From the NCBI RefSeq assembly GCF_020515695.1, contig NZ_JAIWJA010000003.1, positions 124,001 through 188,000 of the forward strand: a DNA stretch of 64,000 nt. Direction: 5' to 3'. Source of the stretch: Pseudomonas sp. MWU16-30317 (GTDB taxonomy: Bacteria; Pseudomonadota; Gammaproteobacteria; Pseudomonadales; Pseudomonadaceae). A program made the translations under genes and the position numbers. Below, in pieces: positions 21,705 through 30,715 of the stretch (within the stretch, counting starts at the first letter, position 1; every line of letters begins with the position of its first letter). The notes under the pieces were generated by a model. That model was not told where the DNA came from, did not search any database, and saw only the letters and a list, made by a program, of their open reading frames with translations.

Positions 21705-23537
21705 ATGTGTGGAATCGTTGGCGCCATCGCTGAGCGCAACATCACGGCCATCCTCCTCGAAGGCCTGAAACGTCTTGAATACCGCGGCTACGACAGCGCC
21801 GGCGTGGCAGTCGTCAGCAACGATGGCCAACTGCAACGCCGCCGCCGTACCGGCAAGGTCAGCGAACTCGAAGCCTCCCTGGCCGCTGAACCGCTGGTCG
21901 GCAAGCTCGGCATCGCTCACACCCGCTGGGCTACCCATGGCGCGCCCAACGAACGCAACGCCCATCCGCACTTCTCCGGGGATGTGGCCGTTGTGCACAA
22001 CGGCATCATCGAGAACCACGAAGCGCTGCGCGAGCTGCTGAGTGCCCAGGGTTACATCTTCGCTTCCGAGACCGACACCGAAGTCATCGCCCACCTGCTC
22101 CACCACACCCTGAAAACCGTGCCGGACATCGCCGATGCGCTCAAGGCCACGGTCAAGCAACTGCACGGCGCCTACGGCCTGGCGGCGATCCACTTGGCTC
22201 AGCCTGATCGCTTGGTGGCGGCCCGCAGCGGCAGCCCGCTGGTGATCGGCCTCGGCCTGGGCGAGAACTTCCTCGCCTCCGACCAGTTGGCGCTGCGCCA
22301 GGTCACCGACCGCTTCATGTACCTCGAAGAGGGCGATATCGCCGACATTCGTCGCGACAGCGTGCACATCTGGGACGCTAGCGGCCACGCCGTACAACGC
22401 GAAGCCGTGCAGTACCACGAAGGCGCCGAAGCCGCCGACAAGGGTGAATACCGCCACTTCATGCTCAAGGAAATCCACGAGCAGCCCAAAGTCGTGCAGC
22501 GCACCCTCGAAGGCCGCCTCGGCCAGGACAGCGTACTGGTGCAGGCTTTCGGCCCACAGGCCGCCGAGCTGTTCGCCAAAGTGCGCAACGTGCAGATCGT
22601 CGCCTGCGGCACCAGCTACCACGCCGGCATGGTCGCCCGTTACTGGCTCGAAGGCCTGGCGGGCATTCCCTGCCAGGTCGAAGTTGCCAGCGAATTCCGC
22701 TACCGCCGCGTGGTGGTGCAGCCCGACACCCTGTTCGTCTCCATCTCCCAGTCCGGCGAAACCGCCGACACCCTGGCCGCCCTGCGCAACGCCAAGGCGC
22801 TGGGCTTCCTCGGCAGCCTGGCGATCTGCAACGTCGGCATCAGCTCGCTGGTCCGTGAATCGGACCTGACCCTGCTCACCCAGGCCGGCCCGGAAATCGG
22901 CGTCGCCTCCACCAAGGCCTTCACCACTCAACTGGTCGCCTTGATGCTGCTGACCCTTTCCATCGGCCAGGTCAAAGGCACCTTGGAGGACGGCGTCGAA
23001 GCCGAACTGGTGGCCGAACTGCGCCGCCTGCCGACCCGCCTCGGCGAAGCCCTGGCCATGGACAGCACCGTCGAAGAAGTCGCCAAACTGTTCGCCGAGA
23101 AGCACCACACCCTGTTCCTCGGCCGCGGCGCGCAGTTCCCGGTAGCGATGGAAGGCGCCCTCAAGCTCAAGGAAATTTCCTACATCCACGCGGAAGCGTA
23201 CCCGGCCGGTGAACTCAAGCATGGCCCGTTGGCACTGGTGGATGCCGACATGCCTGTGGTCACCGTGGCGCCGAACAACGAGCTGCTGGAAAAGCTCAAG
23301 TCCAACCTGCAGGAAGTCCGCGCTCGTGGGGGTGAACTAGTTGTGTTTGCGGATGAGCAGGCGCACTTCGCCGATGGGCCGGGGACTCGGGTGGTGGCGA
23401 TGCCGCATATCCATGATGCGCTGGCGCCGATTCTGTACACCTTGCCGCTGCAATTGCTGTCGTATTATGTGGCGGTGTTGAAAGGGACGGATGTAGATCA
23501 GCCGAGGAATTTGGCGAAGTCGGTGACGGTGGAGTGA
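21705..23537 (+). CDS. glmS: Glutamine-fructose-6-phosphate aminotransferase (isomerizing) GlmS
   Basis: This enzyme makes glucosamine-6-phosphate from fructose-6-phosphate and glutamine, the first step to UDP-GlcNAc. The 610-residue protein has nucleophile Cys2 ([12 protein letters not shown]), the glutaminase motif [14 protein letters not shown], two SIS sugar-isomerase domains (from about 285 and 455), and the conserved C-terminus [11 protein letters not shown]. The 3' end of this gene is the recognition region for Tn7 target-site protein TnsD. Confidence 0.98.
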   Translation: MCGIVGAIAERNITAILLEGLKRLEYRGYDSAGVAVVSNDGQLQRRRRTGKVSELEASLAAEPLVGKLGIAHTRWATHGAPNERNAHPHFSGDVAVVHNGIIENHEALRELLSAQGYIFASETDTEVIAHLLHHTLKTVPDIADALKATVKQLHGAYGLAAIHLAQPDRLVAARSGSPLVIGLGLGENFLASDQLALRQVTDRFMYLEEGDIADIRRDSVHIWDASGHAVQREAVQYHEGAEAADKGEYRHFMLKEIHEQPKVVQRTLEGRLGQDSVLVQAFGPQAAELFAKVRNVQIVACGTSYHAGMVARYWLEGLAGIPCQVEVASEFRYRRVVVQPDTLFVSISQSGETADTLAALRNAKALGFLGSLAICNVGISSLVRESDLTLLTQAGPEIGVASTKAFTTQLVALMLLTLSIGQVKGTLEDGVEAELVAELRRLPTRLGEALAMDSTVEEVAKLFAEKHHTLFLGRGAQFPVAMEGALKLKEISYIHAEAYPAGELKHGPLALVDADMPVVTVAPNNELLEKLKSNLQEVRARGGELVVFADEQAHFADGPGTRVVAMPHIHDALAPILYTLPLQLLSYYVAVLKGTDVDQPRNLAKSVTVE

Positions 23538-23565
23538 TAGCGTCAGGAATGGATCAACTGTTGAT
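23500..23565 (+). other. attTn7 site (unoccupied)
   Basis: Tn7-like elements recognise the last codons of glmS and insert about 25 bp past its stop, which would be near 23562 here. The conserved end [11 protein letters not shown] is intact. No transposon ends (TGTGGG...CCCACA type) or tns genes are seen downstream, so the site is empty. Confidence 0.6.
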
Positions 23566-23678
23566 CCTGCGAAATAAAAACTGTCGCATCTAAATAGGAT
23601 CTGTCGCTGGGTAGATATCCCCAACCGTGGCATGGATGCTTCGGCTTCTTGGCGAACCGAATTACTTGCTGCAAGTGA

Positions 23679-23876
23679 TCACTCAGGATCTGCCGGCGTT
23701 CTAGCCGCTTCACGACGACAGCCCGAAGCCCAATCGGCGAGATCAAATGTCGTCACGGTTTCATACGTGACAGGCGTTTGAACCACCTGTGCGCTTATTA
23801 CGCCTGCAAACATACTTCCTCCAATCAGGGTCGCTCCTGCAGTGGCACCCATAAAATCACGTCTTCCCACACTCAT
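23679..23876 (-). CDS. Short protein with twin-arginine-like N-terminus, possible remnant
   Basis: This 65-residue frame has AGGGA 8 bp before its ATG. The N-terminus SVGRRDFMGATAGATLIGGS resembles a Tat signal peptide (twin Arg, then a moderately hydrophobic stretch). The 30-odd residues left after a possible cleavage are too few for a redox enzyme. It may be the surviving 5' end of a Tat-exported enzyme gene truncated near attTn7, or a small exported protein. A second minus-strand frame (23543-23746), shifted by one base, overlaps its end and could be a frameshifted continuation. No family is recognised. Confidence 0.4.
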   Translation of the reverse strand: MSVGRRDFMGATAGATLIGGSMFAGVISAQVVQTPVTYETVTTFDLADWASGCRREAARTPADPE

Positions 23877-23893
23877 ACCGGTTCCCTATCGAT

Positions 23894-24790
23894 TCACGCT
23901 GAAGTGCGCGCAGGACGCGCGAACATTGCATTGAAAATACGCTGACCATAAAGGCCGACGGTCAGGCCGAGTACGATCAGTACTACCGCCAGTACTTTGC
24001 TCACCGGCACACTTTCGTCGAACACCACTACCGAGCTGAGCATACCGAAGATCGGCACCAGCAAAGACAGCGGCGCCACTGTAGAGACCGGATAGGTTTT
24101 GAGCAGCGAGTTCCAGATCCAGTAAGCGAACAGCGTGTTGGGATAGACCTGGAACAGGATCGATAACACGGCAGTCGTGTTCACCTGACTTACAAACGCG
24201 GTGTAGCCGGCGCTACCGTTCACCGCGTAATCAAGGATGAACAGCGGAATCGGCGCAAACGCGCTGGACCAGACCAGAAAGCCGAAGACATCCTTGGTGC
24301 TGGCTTTCTTGTTGATGATGTTGGCAACGCTCCAAGACGCCGCGCCCACTAGCGCCAGCAATACGCCGGTGAGGGTCACCGAACCGTCACTGATCTTGAT
24401 GATGCACAACAGCCCCGCGAGGGCGATCAACATGCCCAGCGCCTGGAAGCGGGTCAGCGCTTCCTTGAACACCCAACTGCCGAGCAGGATGGTGAAGAAC
24501 GCGCTGAACTGCAGCACCAGCGAGGCGATGCCCGCCGATAGCCCGGCTTTGATACCCAGATTGACCACGCCCCATAAACCAATGCCGAACACTAGGCCAT
24601 AGCCAATGATATAGCGCCACGGCACGTCGGGTTTACGGATGAAGAAGATCGCCGGTAATGCGCACAGACTGAAGCGGATACCCGCCAGGATGAACGGATC
24701 GACGGTGGCCAGACCCAGTTTGATCACCGAGAAATTCACACCCCAGATTGCCGTTATCAATACAGCCAACACTACGTGTAGTGGTTTCAT
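23894..24790 (-). CDS. EamA-family (DMT superfamily) transporter
   Basis: This 298-residue inner-membrane protein has about ten hydrophobic helices arranged as two EamA repeats. The first starts VVLAVLITAIWGVNFSVIKL, and the second near residue 140 has LLALVGAASWSVANIINKKA. Length and layout match amino-acid/metabolite exporters such as the cysteine exporter EamA, but the substrate is not determinable. The start is ATG at 24790. It lies downstream of a degraded gene on the same strand and is not obviously linked to glmS. Confidence 0.88.
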   Translation of the reverse strand: MKPLHVVLAVLITAIWGVNFSVIKLGLATVDPFILAGIRFSLCALPAIFFIRKPDVPWRYIIGYGLVFGIGLWGVVNLGIKAGLSAGIASLVLQFSAFFTILLGSWVFKEALTRFQALGMLIALAGLLCIIKISDGSVTLTGVLLALVGAASWSVANIINKKASTKDVFGFLVWSSAFAPIPLFILDYAVNGSAGYTAFVSQVNTTAVLSILFQVYPNTLFAYWIWNSLLKTYPVSTVAPLSLLVPIFGMLSSVVVFDESVPVSKVLAVVLIVLGLTVGLYGQRIFNAMFARPARTSA

Positions 24791-24821
24791 GGATTATGTG
24801 CCTTGATGAAGGAGGTTGGTG

Positions 24822-25090
24822 TCACGCCACAGATATAAGGTTGTGCGCCAGGCGCACACGTACAAACAACGATTGCATCCATGCCCGTGTCTGCTGGGGC
24901 TCAGCGCTTTTGACGATCCCGGTTAATGGCGCTTCGAACGCCAAATACGTCACGTGCTCCGGCAACCGTGCGCCCACTGGGCGAGCTCATAGGTCGCGAC
25001 CACATCCGCGCCGCCGACCCGGTTACCGACCTCGAGGAACAATAGTGAGTGTGTGCAACGCCATACTGACCTCGGTTGATATTAAAGTGT
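24822..25090 (-). pseudogene. Degraded gene fragment
   Basis: The minus strand shows two protein-like segments in different frames that would join after one frameshift near 24960-24970. The upstream part reads LLFLEVGNRVGGADVVATYE followed by LAQWAHG. The downstream part reads ARLPEHVTYLAFEAPLTGIV and runs to a stop at 24822-24824. Neither frame alone is a convincing gene and no start codon is obvious. The family is not recognised. It occupies the otherwise geneless 370 bp between the EamA and MFS genes. Confidence 0.3.
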
Positions 25091-25159
25091 GTGTGGCAGG
25101 TCCACAGTTTCACGCCATCCGTTCACTTACGATCGCGAGAAGTTTTTAATGCCAGAAAG

Positions 25160-26416
25160 TTATTTTGAAGTCAGTCCAAGGTAGATCCAGTAGAGCAGGG
25201 CGCCTGCGCTGATGGCGGCACCCAATATACAAACGGTGACCCAGCCAAAGTGTGCATAAGTATAAGTAGCGGCTATTGCACCCAGGCCACTGCCCACCGA
25301 ATAGAAACACATGTAGGCGCCCACCAGTCGGCTTTGTGCATCGGGTCGTGCGGCGAAGATCAGGCTCTGATTGGTGACATGGACGGCCTGCACGGCGAAA
25401 TCCAGTAACACCACACCCACTACCATGGCGAATAATGAGTGTTCAACGAACGCCGTAGGCAGCCAGGACAAGGTCAACAATACCAACGCGACGCCCGTGG
25501 TGCGATTGCCGAGCCCTTGGTCAGCGAGCCGTCCGGCCCGCGCGGCTGCCAGAGCACCGGCCACACCGGCCAGTCCGAACAAACCAATCTGGGTGTGTGA
25601 CAGCGACAACGGTGGCGCGCTGAGCGGCAGTACCATCGACGTCCACAACACGCTGAACGCGGCGAAAACCAGCAAGGCGAAGGTGCCCCGGACACGCAAT
25701 GTGCGTTCGGTCAGGTACAACTGGAACACCGATCGCAGCAATTGCCAGTAGCTGCCTTTTGCCGGTGGCGGGGTGGAGGCCGGCATGGTGCGCATCAGCA
25801 CCAGTGCCATGCCGATCATCAGGGCGGCCGAGACAAAATAAACACCGCGCCAGCCGGCCAGATCAGCCACTGCACCTGAGACGAAGCGGGCCAGTAGAAT
25901 CCCAAGCACCACGCCACTGGTAACGGTGCCGACGGCTTCGCCACGCTGCTCGGGACTCGCCAGCGAGGCGGCGTAGGCAACCACCACTTGCACCACGACC
26001 GCCATCAGGCCCACGAGCACCATTGCGCCGAGCAACATGCCCCAATCCTGCGACAATCCAACTGCGCACAGGGCCAGAGCTGACAGCAGCATTTGTGTGA
26101 GGATAAGTTTCTTGCGATTGAGCAAATCCCCCAGCGGAACGACGAACAACAATCCAACCGCATAACCCGCTTGTGTGGCGGTCACTACGACGCCAATCGT
26201 ACCCGGCGAAACCGACAGGCTGGCAGCCATCGATTCCAGTAAAGGCTGAGCGAAGTAGACGTTTGCGACCGCCATGGCGCAGGTAATCGCAAATAGGAAA
26301 GTCTGATAGCGACTGAGCTTGGAGCTATCCAGGGTTTGGGCCGCTTGAGCGCGCCCACCGCTGGATTTTTCGGCTTCAATGTCCATCTTTGCCGCAGCTT
26401 TAGACATTAACGGCAT
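25160..26416 (-). CDS. MFS transporter, drug/metabolite efflux type
   Basis: This 418-residue protein has about twelve membrane helices and the MFS loop motif GDLLNRKKLILTQ between helices 2 and 3. Helix 1 begins near residue 42 (YQTFLFAITCAMAVANVYFA). The ATG at 26416 is preferred over one at 26455 because AAGGATGGAG lies directly before it. The gene is divergent from an HxlR regulator with an operator-like palindrome between them, a common arrangement for regulated efflux pumps. The substrate is unknown. Confidence 0.88.
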   Translation of the reverse strand: MPLMSKAAAKMDIEAEKSSGGRAQAAQTLDSSKLSRYQTFLFAITCAMAVANVYFAQPLLESMAASLSVSPGTIGVVVTATQAGYAVGLLFVVPLGDLLNRKKLILTQMLLSALALCAVGLSQDWGMLLGAMVLVGLMAVVVQVVVAYAASLASPEQRGEAVGTVTSGVVLGILLARFVSGAVADLAGWRGVYFVSAALMIGMALVLMRTMPASTPPPAKGSYWQLLRSVFQLYLTERTLRVRGTFALLVFAAFSVLWTSMVLPLSAPPLSLSHTQIGLFGLAGVAGALAAARAGRLADQGLGNRTTGVALVLLTLSWLPTAFVEHSLFAMVVGVVLLDFAVQAVHVTNQSLIFAARPDAQSRLVGAYMCFYSVGSGLGAIAATYTYAHFGWVTVCILGAAISAGALLYWIYLGLTSK

Positions 26417-26479
26417 CACTCCATCCTTGGAAATTCGGTTTCGAAACAAAACCAAGTGGGTTGTTTTTTATCAAACGAA

Positions 26480-26494
26480 GTTGTGAATTACAAC
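26480..26494. promoter_or_regulatory. Putative HxlR operator in the divergent MFS/hxlR promoter
   Basis: The near-palindrome GTTGT-GAATT-ACAAC overlaps a possible -35 TTGTGA (26481-26486) with a -10 TAAAAT at 26503-26508, directed toward the regulator gene. Its position between divergent genes suits an autoregulatory site. Confidence 0.5.
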
Positions 26495-26563
26495 CACATG
26501 TGTAAAATATTTTCGTCTGACGTTAGAACTTTTCCTCCCTACTGCGCAGCGTTCAGGAGATCC

Positions 26564-27013
26564 ATGGCCAAACAGCAATTACTGGCCCAGAGCGAATGCC
26601 CGGTCGCACGCACGCTCGAAGCAATCGGCGATCGTTGGGTGTTAATGATCATCCGCGACGCATTTGACGATGTACGCCGCTTCAGTGAATTTCAGAAACG
26701 TCTTGGTCTCGCCAGGAACATCCTCACGATCAAGCTCAAAATGCTCGTCGAGTTGGGCGTATTCAGCACCCAGCCCGCATCCGACGGCAGTGCCTACAAA
26801 GAATATGTTCTGACGGAAATGGGGCGCGCGGTGTTTCCCATCGTCGTCAGCATGCGTCAGTGGGGGGAGCGCTACTTGTTCAAAACAGGGGAGAGCTATT
26901 CGGTGCTGCTCGACAATGAATTGTCGGAGCCGGTAGAAACCATCGCGGTATGTTCCACGACGGGCAAGGTGCTGCACCCGGCCGATTGTCATCGGCGGGT
27001 CGTCAAGCGTTAG
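26564..27013 (+). CDS. HxlR-family winged-helix transcriptional regulator
   Basis: This 149-residue protein has the family signature ECPVARTLEAIGDRWVLMII near its start, including the conserved Cys. It continues with the winged helix (FSEFQKRLGLARNILTIKLK). The ATG at 26564 has AGGAG 5 bp upstream; an in-frame ATG at 26456 would add non-homologous residues. It is divergent from the MFS transporter, which it probably controls in response to a small molecule or redox signal through the N-terminal Cys (inference). Confidence 0.9.
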   Translation: MAKQQLLAQSECPVARTLEAIGDRWVLMIIRDAFDDVRRFSEFQKRLGLARNILTIKLKMLVELGVFSTQPASDGSAYKEYVLTEMGRAVFPIVVSMRQWGERYLFKTGESYSVLLDNELSEPVETIAVCSTTGKVLHPADCHRRVVKR

Positions 27014-27133
27014 GGTTGACTCAAGTCGAAACGACTAGTCGACAGCGGCGGATTGCCGATTAGATTGGTCCGAAACGCTGCACCGAAAGTAGACCTTGTT
27101 GCCACGCTGTCCTAGCCTCCCCTCGATCCAGGA

Positions 27134-27721
27134 ATGACCATGTTCGAACATCTTGACCTCAACGCGTTGATTGCCACCTACGGCTATTGGGTGATCTTCA
27201 TAGGCTGCCTGCTGGAAGGCGAAACGGTTCTGATCCTCAGCGGTATGGCGGCGCACCAGGGCACCCTGCAATGGCCGCTTGTGATCGGCTGCGCCACCTT
27301 GGGCGGTATATTCGGCGATCAGTTGCTGTTCTGGACCGGACGTTATTCCGGAGAGCGTCTGCTGCCCAAACTCAAGCGTCATCAGGCTGCCATCGAACGG
27401 GTAGAGGGGCTTATCCAGCGCTACCCCACGACCTCTGTCTTCGCCGTTCGCTTCCTCTACGGCATGCGCCTGGTGGGGCCTATGGTGATAGGGGCAAGTG
27501 GCCTATCCCCCTGGCGTTTCGCCCTGATCAACATACTGGGTGCGGCGGTCTGGGCCACCCTGTTCGTCAGCGCCGGCTACTGGGCCGGCGAAGCATTGCA
27601 GCATTTCTTTGGCGACCTGAAGCCCTATCGCCTGCCGATCTTCATCGCGGTGGTAGCACTGGTGGCCCTTGCGGCACTGGTCCGGTATTTGCGTCGCCGA
27701 CGCAAGGCGTCCCACCCCTGA
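27134..27721 (+). CDS. DedA-family membrane protein
   Basis: This 195-residue inner-membrane protein has the family signatures FIGCLLEGETVLILSGMAAH and RFLYGMRLVGPMVIGASGLS, including the conserved Glu and Arg residues. A C-terminal basic tail (RRRRKASHP) follows the last helix. DedA proteins act in lipid (undecaprenyl-phosphate) flipping and membrane homeostasis. A second ATG lies two codons downstream at 27140. It is transcribed alone, with short gaps on both sides. Confidence 0.88.
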   Translation: MTMFEHLDLNALIATYGYWVIFIGCLLEGETVLILSGMAAHQGTLQWPLVIGCATLGGIFGDQLLFWTGRYSGERLLPKLKRHQAAIERVEGLIQRYPTTSVFAVRFLYGMRLVGPMVIGASGLSPWRFALINILGAAVWATLFVSAGYWAGEALQHFFGDLKPYRLPIFIAVVALVALAALVRYLRRRRKASHP

Positions 27722-27781
27722 GGACGGCGCTGCATCGGGCGCGAGGCAGCCATGTCGCCAGAGCGAGCGCAATCGTTGCGC

Positions 27782-28633
27782 CTACTTCTCCCACTCCGCC
27801 TTCGCAATCATCAACCCATGATTCCCCCTGTATGCCGCCCGTTCTGGCGACTTCCAGCCGCCGAGTAGCGCGGCGTCCAGGCGATAAACCTCCACCCCCA
27901 AAGGCCGGCACACGCTCAAAGGATCCTGCGCATCCGGCCCCCACATCGGCAGCGACAAATCCCCCCCTGGGCACGTCGACAGCGCACACAACACATCGAT
28001 CTCGGCAAAAAACTCCAGATAATCCCCCTGCTTGGCCGGGCAGGCTTTCATGAAGTACATATCGTCCGCGTTCAACCCGGTGCACTGAAAGATGTTCAGC
28101 ACGTCATGCACATCGAACTCCGTCAGCCCATGAGGCAACACGGCACGCGTCAGGTTGGAATGGCAATGATGGTGGAAGTCCTCGCCGGTGAGCATGCGAT
28201 TGACGTAGGGGTCGCAGCGAGTGCCCAGCAGGTCGTGCAGGCGGCCGCCGTGTTCGTCGATGCCGTAGTCGGCGAGGCTGTCGTCGGTGATGGTCAGCAT
28301 CGGCCGCAGGAACGGCAGGTTCGACCACAGGCGGTCATAGGTGCTGACATGGGCGCCTTGCAGCTGACGGGTACGCGCCGCCCACATGCGCTCGCGGGGG
28401 TCGTTGGCGTTCCACACGTTGAAGTCGCCCACCTGCGGGCCGATCGGGGTGGTGACGCGGAACACGTGGCCTGCCGGGACCTTCCAGGCGCGGCCAGTGC
28501 GGATAGGTACTTCGAACTGCTCGACCAGGGTGCGGTTGTCCTTGCTGTCGCGGATACGGTCGTAGAACGCTTTGTCGACCTGCAGGGCGCTGCCTTTGCT
28601 GACCTGGTAAGCGGCGGGATAGTCCTTGTACAT
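27782..28633 (-). CDS. DUF1989 / urea-carboxylase-associated family protein
   Basis: This 283-residue protein has the DUF1989 layout: an N-terminal PAGHVFRVTTPIGPQVGDFN, a central metal-ligand-like GEDFHHHCHSNLTRAV, and a late cysteine in ALSTCPGGDLSLP. Family members beside urea carboxylase genes are carboxyguanidine deiminases in guanidine degradation. This longer stand-alone version has no urea carboxylase neighbour, so its substrate is open. It is 15 bp downstream of a GntR regulator on the same strand, which suggests a two-gene operon. Confidence 0.82.
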   Translation of the reverse strand: MYKDYPAAYQVSKGSALQVDKAFYDRIRDSKDNRTLVEQFEVPIRTGRAWKVPAGHVFRVTTPIGPQVGDFNVWNANDPRERMWAARTRQLQGAHVSTYDRLWSNLPFLRPMLTITDDSLADYGIDEHGGRLHDLLGTRCDPYVNRMLTGEDFHHHCHSNLTRAVLPHGLTEFDVHDVLNIFQCTGLNADDMYFMKACPAKQGDYLEFFAEIDVLCALSTCPGGDLSLPMWGPDAQDPLSVCRPLGVEVYRLDAALLGGWKSPERAAYRGNHGLMIAKAEWEK

Positions 28634-28648
28634 GGTGAGTCCTCTCTT

Positions 28649-29314
28649 TCAGGGGCGGGGGGCGCTACGGAGGATATCCAGCAGCACGGATTCGGAGTCT
28701 TCGAGGTAACTGCTCAACGCGTGCTCGGCCTGCGCTTTGAGGCCGTTGCCCAGCAGGGCGTGAATGTGCCGGTCGCGTTCCAGCCAGGGCTTCTGAAAGC
28801 CTTCCTCGCTGGGCGCGTTGGCGAACACCAGGCGCATCTGTGCGGCGACCTTGGCGAAAAAATCGTCGAACAGCGCACTGCCCATCAGGCCGACGATGTG
28901 CTGGTGAAAATGCAGGCTGTGGGTGCCGAAGGCCTGCCAGTTCTCGCGTTCCTGGGCCAGTTGCGCGGCCTCGATGGCGTCGCCCATCAGGCTCCACTGG
29001 TAGTCGCTGAGCGGTTGGCTGGCCGCAACAGCCTGTAACTCCAGGGTGCGCCGCGCCTTGAAAAGGTCGCGCACATCGTCAACGCCCATGCGCCGCACCA
29101 TCACGCCCTTGTTGCGCACATAGCTGGCCAGCCCTTCGCGACCGAGTTGGTGCAGGGCTTCACGCACGGTATTGCGCGAGACGTTGTAGGCGTTGACCAG
29201 CTCGCTTTCGATCAGCGGCATGCCCGGTATCAGGCGGCCGCCGATGATGTCTTCGCGCAGCTCGATGGCCACCTGATCAGCCAGCGACAAGCGGGAGGGT
29301 TTGGATGTATTCAC
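28649..29314 (-). CDS. GntR-family (FCD domain) transcriptional regulator
   Basis: This 221-residue regulator has an N-terminal GntR winged helix (LADQVAIELREDIIGGRLIP, then VSRNTVREALHQLGREGLAS) and an all-helical FCD ligand-binding domain from about 80 with D/H metal ligands. A perfect palindrome, ATTGTTCAACAAT, lies 14 bp before the ATG and is a likely autoregulatory site. It precedes and probably controls the DUF1989 gene; FCD ligands are often small organic acids. Confidence 0.92.
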   Translation of the reverse strand: MNTSKPSRLSLADQVAIELREDIIGGRLIPGMPLIESELVNAYNVSRNTVREALHQLGREGLASYVRNKGVMVRRMGVDDVRDLFKARRTLELQAVAASQPLSDYQWSLMGDAIEAAQLAQERENWQAFGTHSLHFHQHIVGLMGSALFDDFFAKVAAQMRLVFANAPSEEGFQKPWLERDRHIHALLGNGLKAQAEHALSSYLEDSESVLLDILRSAPRP

Positions 29315-29327
29315 ACGGATCTCTGGA

Positions 29328-29340
29328 ATTGTTCAACAAT
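29328..29340. promoter_or_regulatory. Putative GntR operator
   Basis: The perfect palindrome ATTGTT-C-AACAAT lies 14 bp upstream of the GntR start codon at 29314. The TTGT-N-ACAA form is typical of FCD-type GntR sites. Confidence 0.6.
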
Positions 29341-29393
29341 CGTCTTTCTACAATGAAGCGATAACCGTGCCACAGGTAATTGCAGACCAAAAA

Positions 29394-29421
29394 AAACCGG
29401 CCCGCACAGGCGGACCGGTTT
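29394..29421 (-). terminator. Rho-independent terminator of the 29438-30427 membrane-protein gene
   Basis: On the minus strand, AAACCGG-x-CCGC pairs with GCGG-x-CCGGTTT with one mismatch and a 4-nt loop. The stem is followed by a run of T (the + strand A run 29389-29396). It lies just past the stop of the minus-strand gene. Confidence 0.85.
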
Positions 29422-29437
29422 ATTCACAACTTCAATC

Positions 29438-30427
29438 TTACAGGGTAGCAACCACTACTCGAGGACGAGACGACAGTGCAAACCGCCCAACCCCGAAGCT
29501 GAGTGCGCCACCGATCAACAGCATGATCAGGGTGCCCCATGCCGCTTTCGACAGGTTCCTTGCCGCCACATCAGCTGCTTCGCGGGCTTGCTGTTCGGCC
29601 TGCTGCTTCAGTTCCTGAACCTTCGCGACAGCCTGTTGATAAGCCTGCGCATAGTTATCCACAACCTGCTGCGCTTCTTCATGGCTCTTGCCAGTGCGTG
29701 CGGCAACGATATTAACCAGCGCATCTTTGTCGGCAGCATTCAGCGCAGGCTCGCCGGATTTTTGCACACGGTCGAACCACTGCTTGAGTTGGTCACCGGC
29801 CTGGGTTGGATCGTTCGACGCCTGAGCAGCCGTTTGTTTGGCATCGGCGCTGGCTTGATCGGTTTTCTGTTCAAGCTTCGAAGGATCCAATTCGGCCTTG
29901 CCCGACTGTTTCAGCGTGGTGTCCAGCTGCGACTTCAAGCTGTCCCAATCCAGGCTGATGCCATTCTTGTCGAGCTGCTGCTTGATGCTCTGGCCCACGC
30001 CAGGTGCCGCTGCGGCGACGCCATCGGCTGCCAGCGACAAGCCTTTGCCCGCAATGTTGCCGGCTGTGCCCACCAGGCCGCCCGCCAGGGAGGCCAGCAA
30101 CCAGGTGGTCAGCAGGGTGGTGACGGTCCAGCTCAACAGACCGTGCAGGCCACCGCGATCGGGCGCGGTGCGACCCGCCACCCAAGCGCCCGCCGCGACG
30201 GCGATCAAGGTACTCACGAATAACCAGATGCCAGCGCCCGTGCCGAATCCGCGCAGGGGGTTGCCCTGCGCCATGGGATCGACCGCGCCGGCGCCGATGG
30301 CCGTACCGAGCACACTGAGTACCAGATAGGTGACCAGTGCGATGGCGCCCCCGGCGAAGACCGAACTCCAGGACACCCTGAAGGGCGAAACGGTGCTCAC
30401 TGGAGCGTTTACATAGGATGTAGTCAT
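29438..30427 (-). CDS. Membrane protein with central hydrophilic helical region
   Basis: This 329-residue protein has two to four N-terminal hydrophobic segments (for example SSVFAGGAIALVTYLVLSVL near residues 20-40 and GIWLFVSTLIAVAAGAWVAG near 65-85). A long Gln/Ala/Lys-rich region with coiled-coil character follows, then a C-terminal membrane helix near 300-318. The ATG at 30427 has GAGGA upstream; a longer frame to 30454 lacks one. No named family is recognised. It shares a promoter region with the divergent PAS-LuxR gene, where GGTGC-N4-GCACC palindromes lie, and may belong to the same regulon. Confidence 0.75.
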   Translation of the reverse strand: MTTSYVNAPVSTVSPFRVSWSSVFAGGAIALVTYLVLSVLGTAIGAGAVDPMAQGNPLRGFGTGAGIWLFVSTLIAVAAGAWVAGRTAPDRGGLHGLLSWTVTTLLTTWLLASLAGGLVGTAGNIAGKGLSLAADGVAAAAPGVGQSIKQQLDKNGISLDWDSLKSQLDTTLKQSGKAELDPSKLEQKTDQASADAKQTAAQASNDPTQAGDQLKQWFDRVQKSGEPALNAADKDALVNIVAARTGKSHEEAQQVVDNYAQAYQQAVAKVQELKQQAEQQAREAADVAARNLSKAAWGTLIMLLIGGALSFGVGRFALSSRPRVVVATL

Positions 30428-30564
30428 GAGTGATTCCTCAGGCAGTGAATACATTCAGGCGAAGCGCCACGCGCGTCGCCTGGATAGCGAGACAGCCCTG
30501 TCGGGGCCTCGGCCGTCTATTGCGGCATGGCTATCAGTCTGCCGGGTGGCATGCACTCTGTATT

Positions 30565-30670
30565 GGCGCATATGCACCCCTGCATCTGGTGCATTCGCAC
30601 CGACCGCTCTACGCAGTCACTGCACTAAGCTGCGGCTATCAGGTCCGATACGCAGGGATGCAAATGCACC
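30565..30670. promoter_or_regulatory. Three GGTGC-N4-GCACC-type palindromes in the divergent promoter region
   Basis: Sites at 30565-30578 (GGCGCATATGCACC), 30588-30601 (GGTGCATTCGCACC) and 30657-30670 (GATGCAAATGCACC) lie upstream of the PAS-LuxR gene. The first two are spaced 23 bp start to start. A fourth, perfect copy occurs before the downstream small gene at 32227-32240. Confidence 0.65.
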
Positions 30671-30715
30671 CCTCGGGGCTCGGTACCGAAGCTGAAACGA
30701 CCGGAGAATGAATAA

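Noticed and set aside
24748..25149. Plus-strand frame of 133 codons in the EamA-MFS gap
   Set aside because: Composition and lack of any recognisable motif point to chance. The minus-strand remnant explains the region better.
27187..28053. Plus-strand frame of 288 codons
   Set aside because: It overlaps the DedA gene in another frame and the 3' end of the DUF1989 gene in antisense; Arg/Pro/Ser/Thr-rich shadow.
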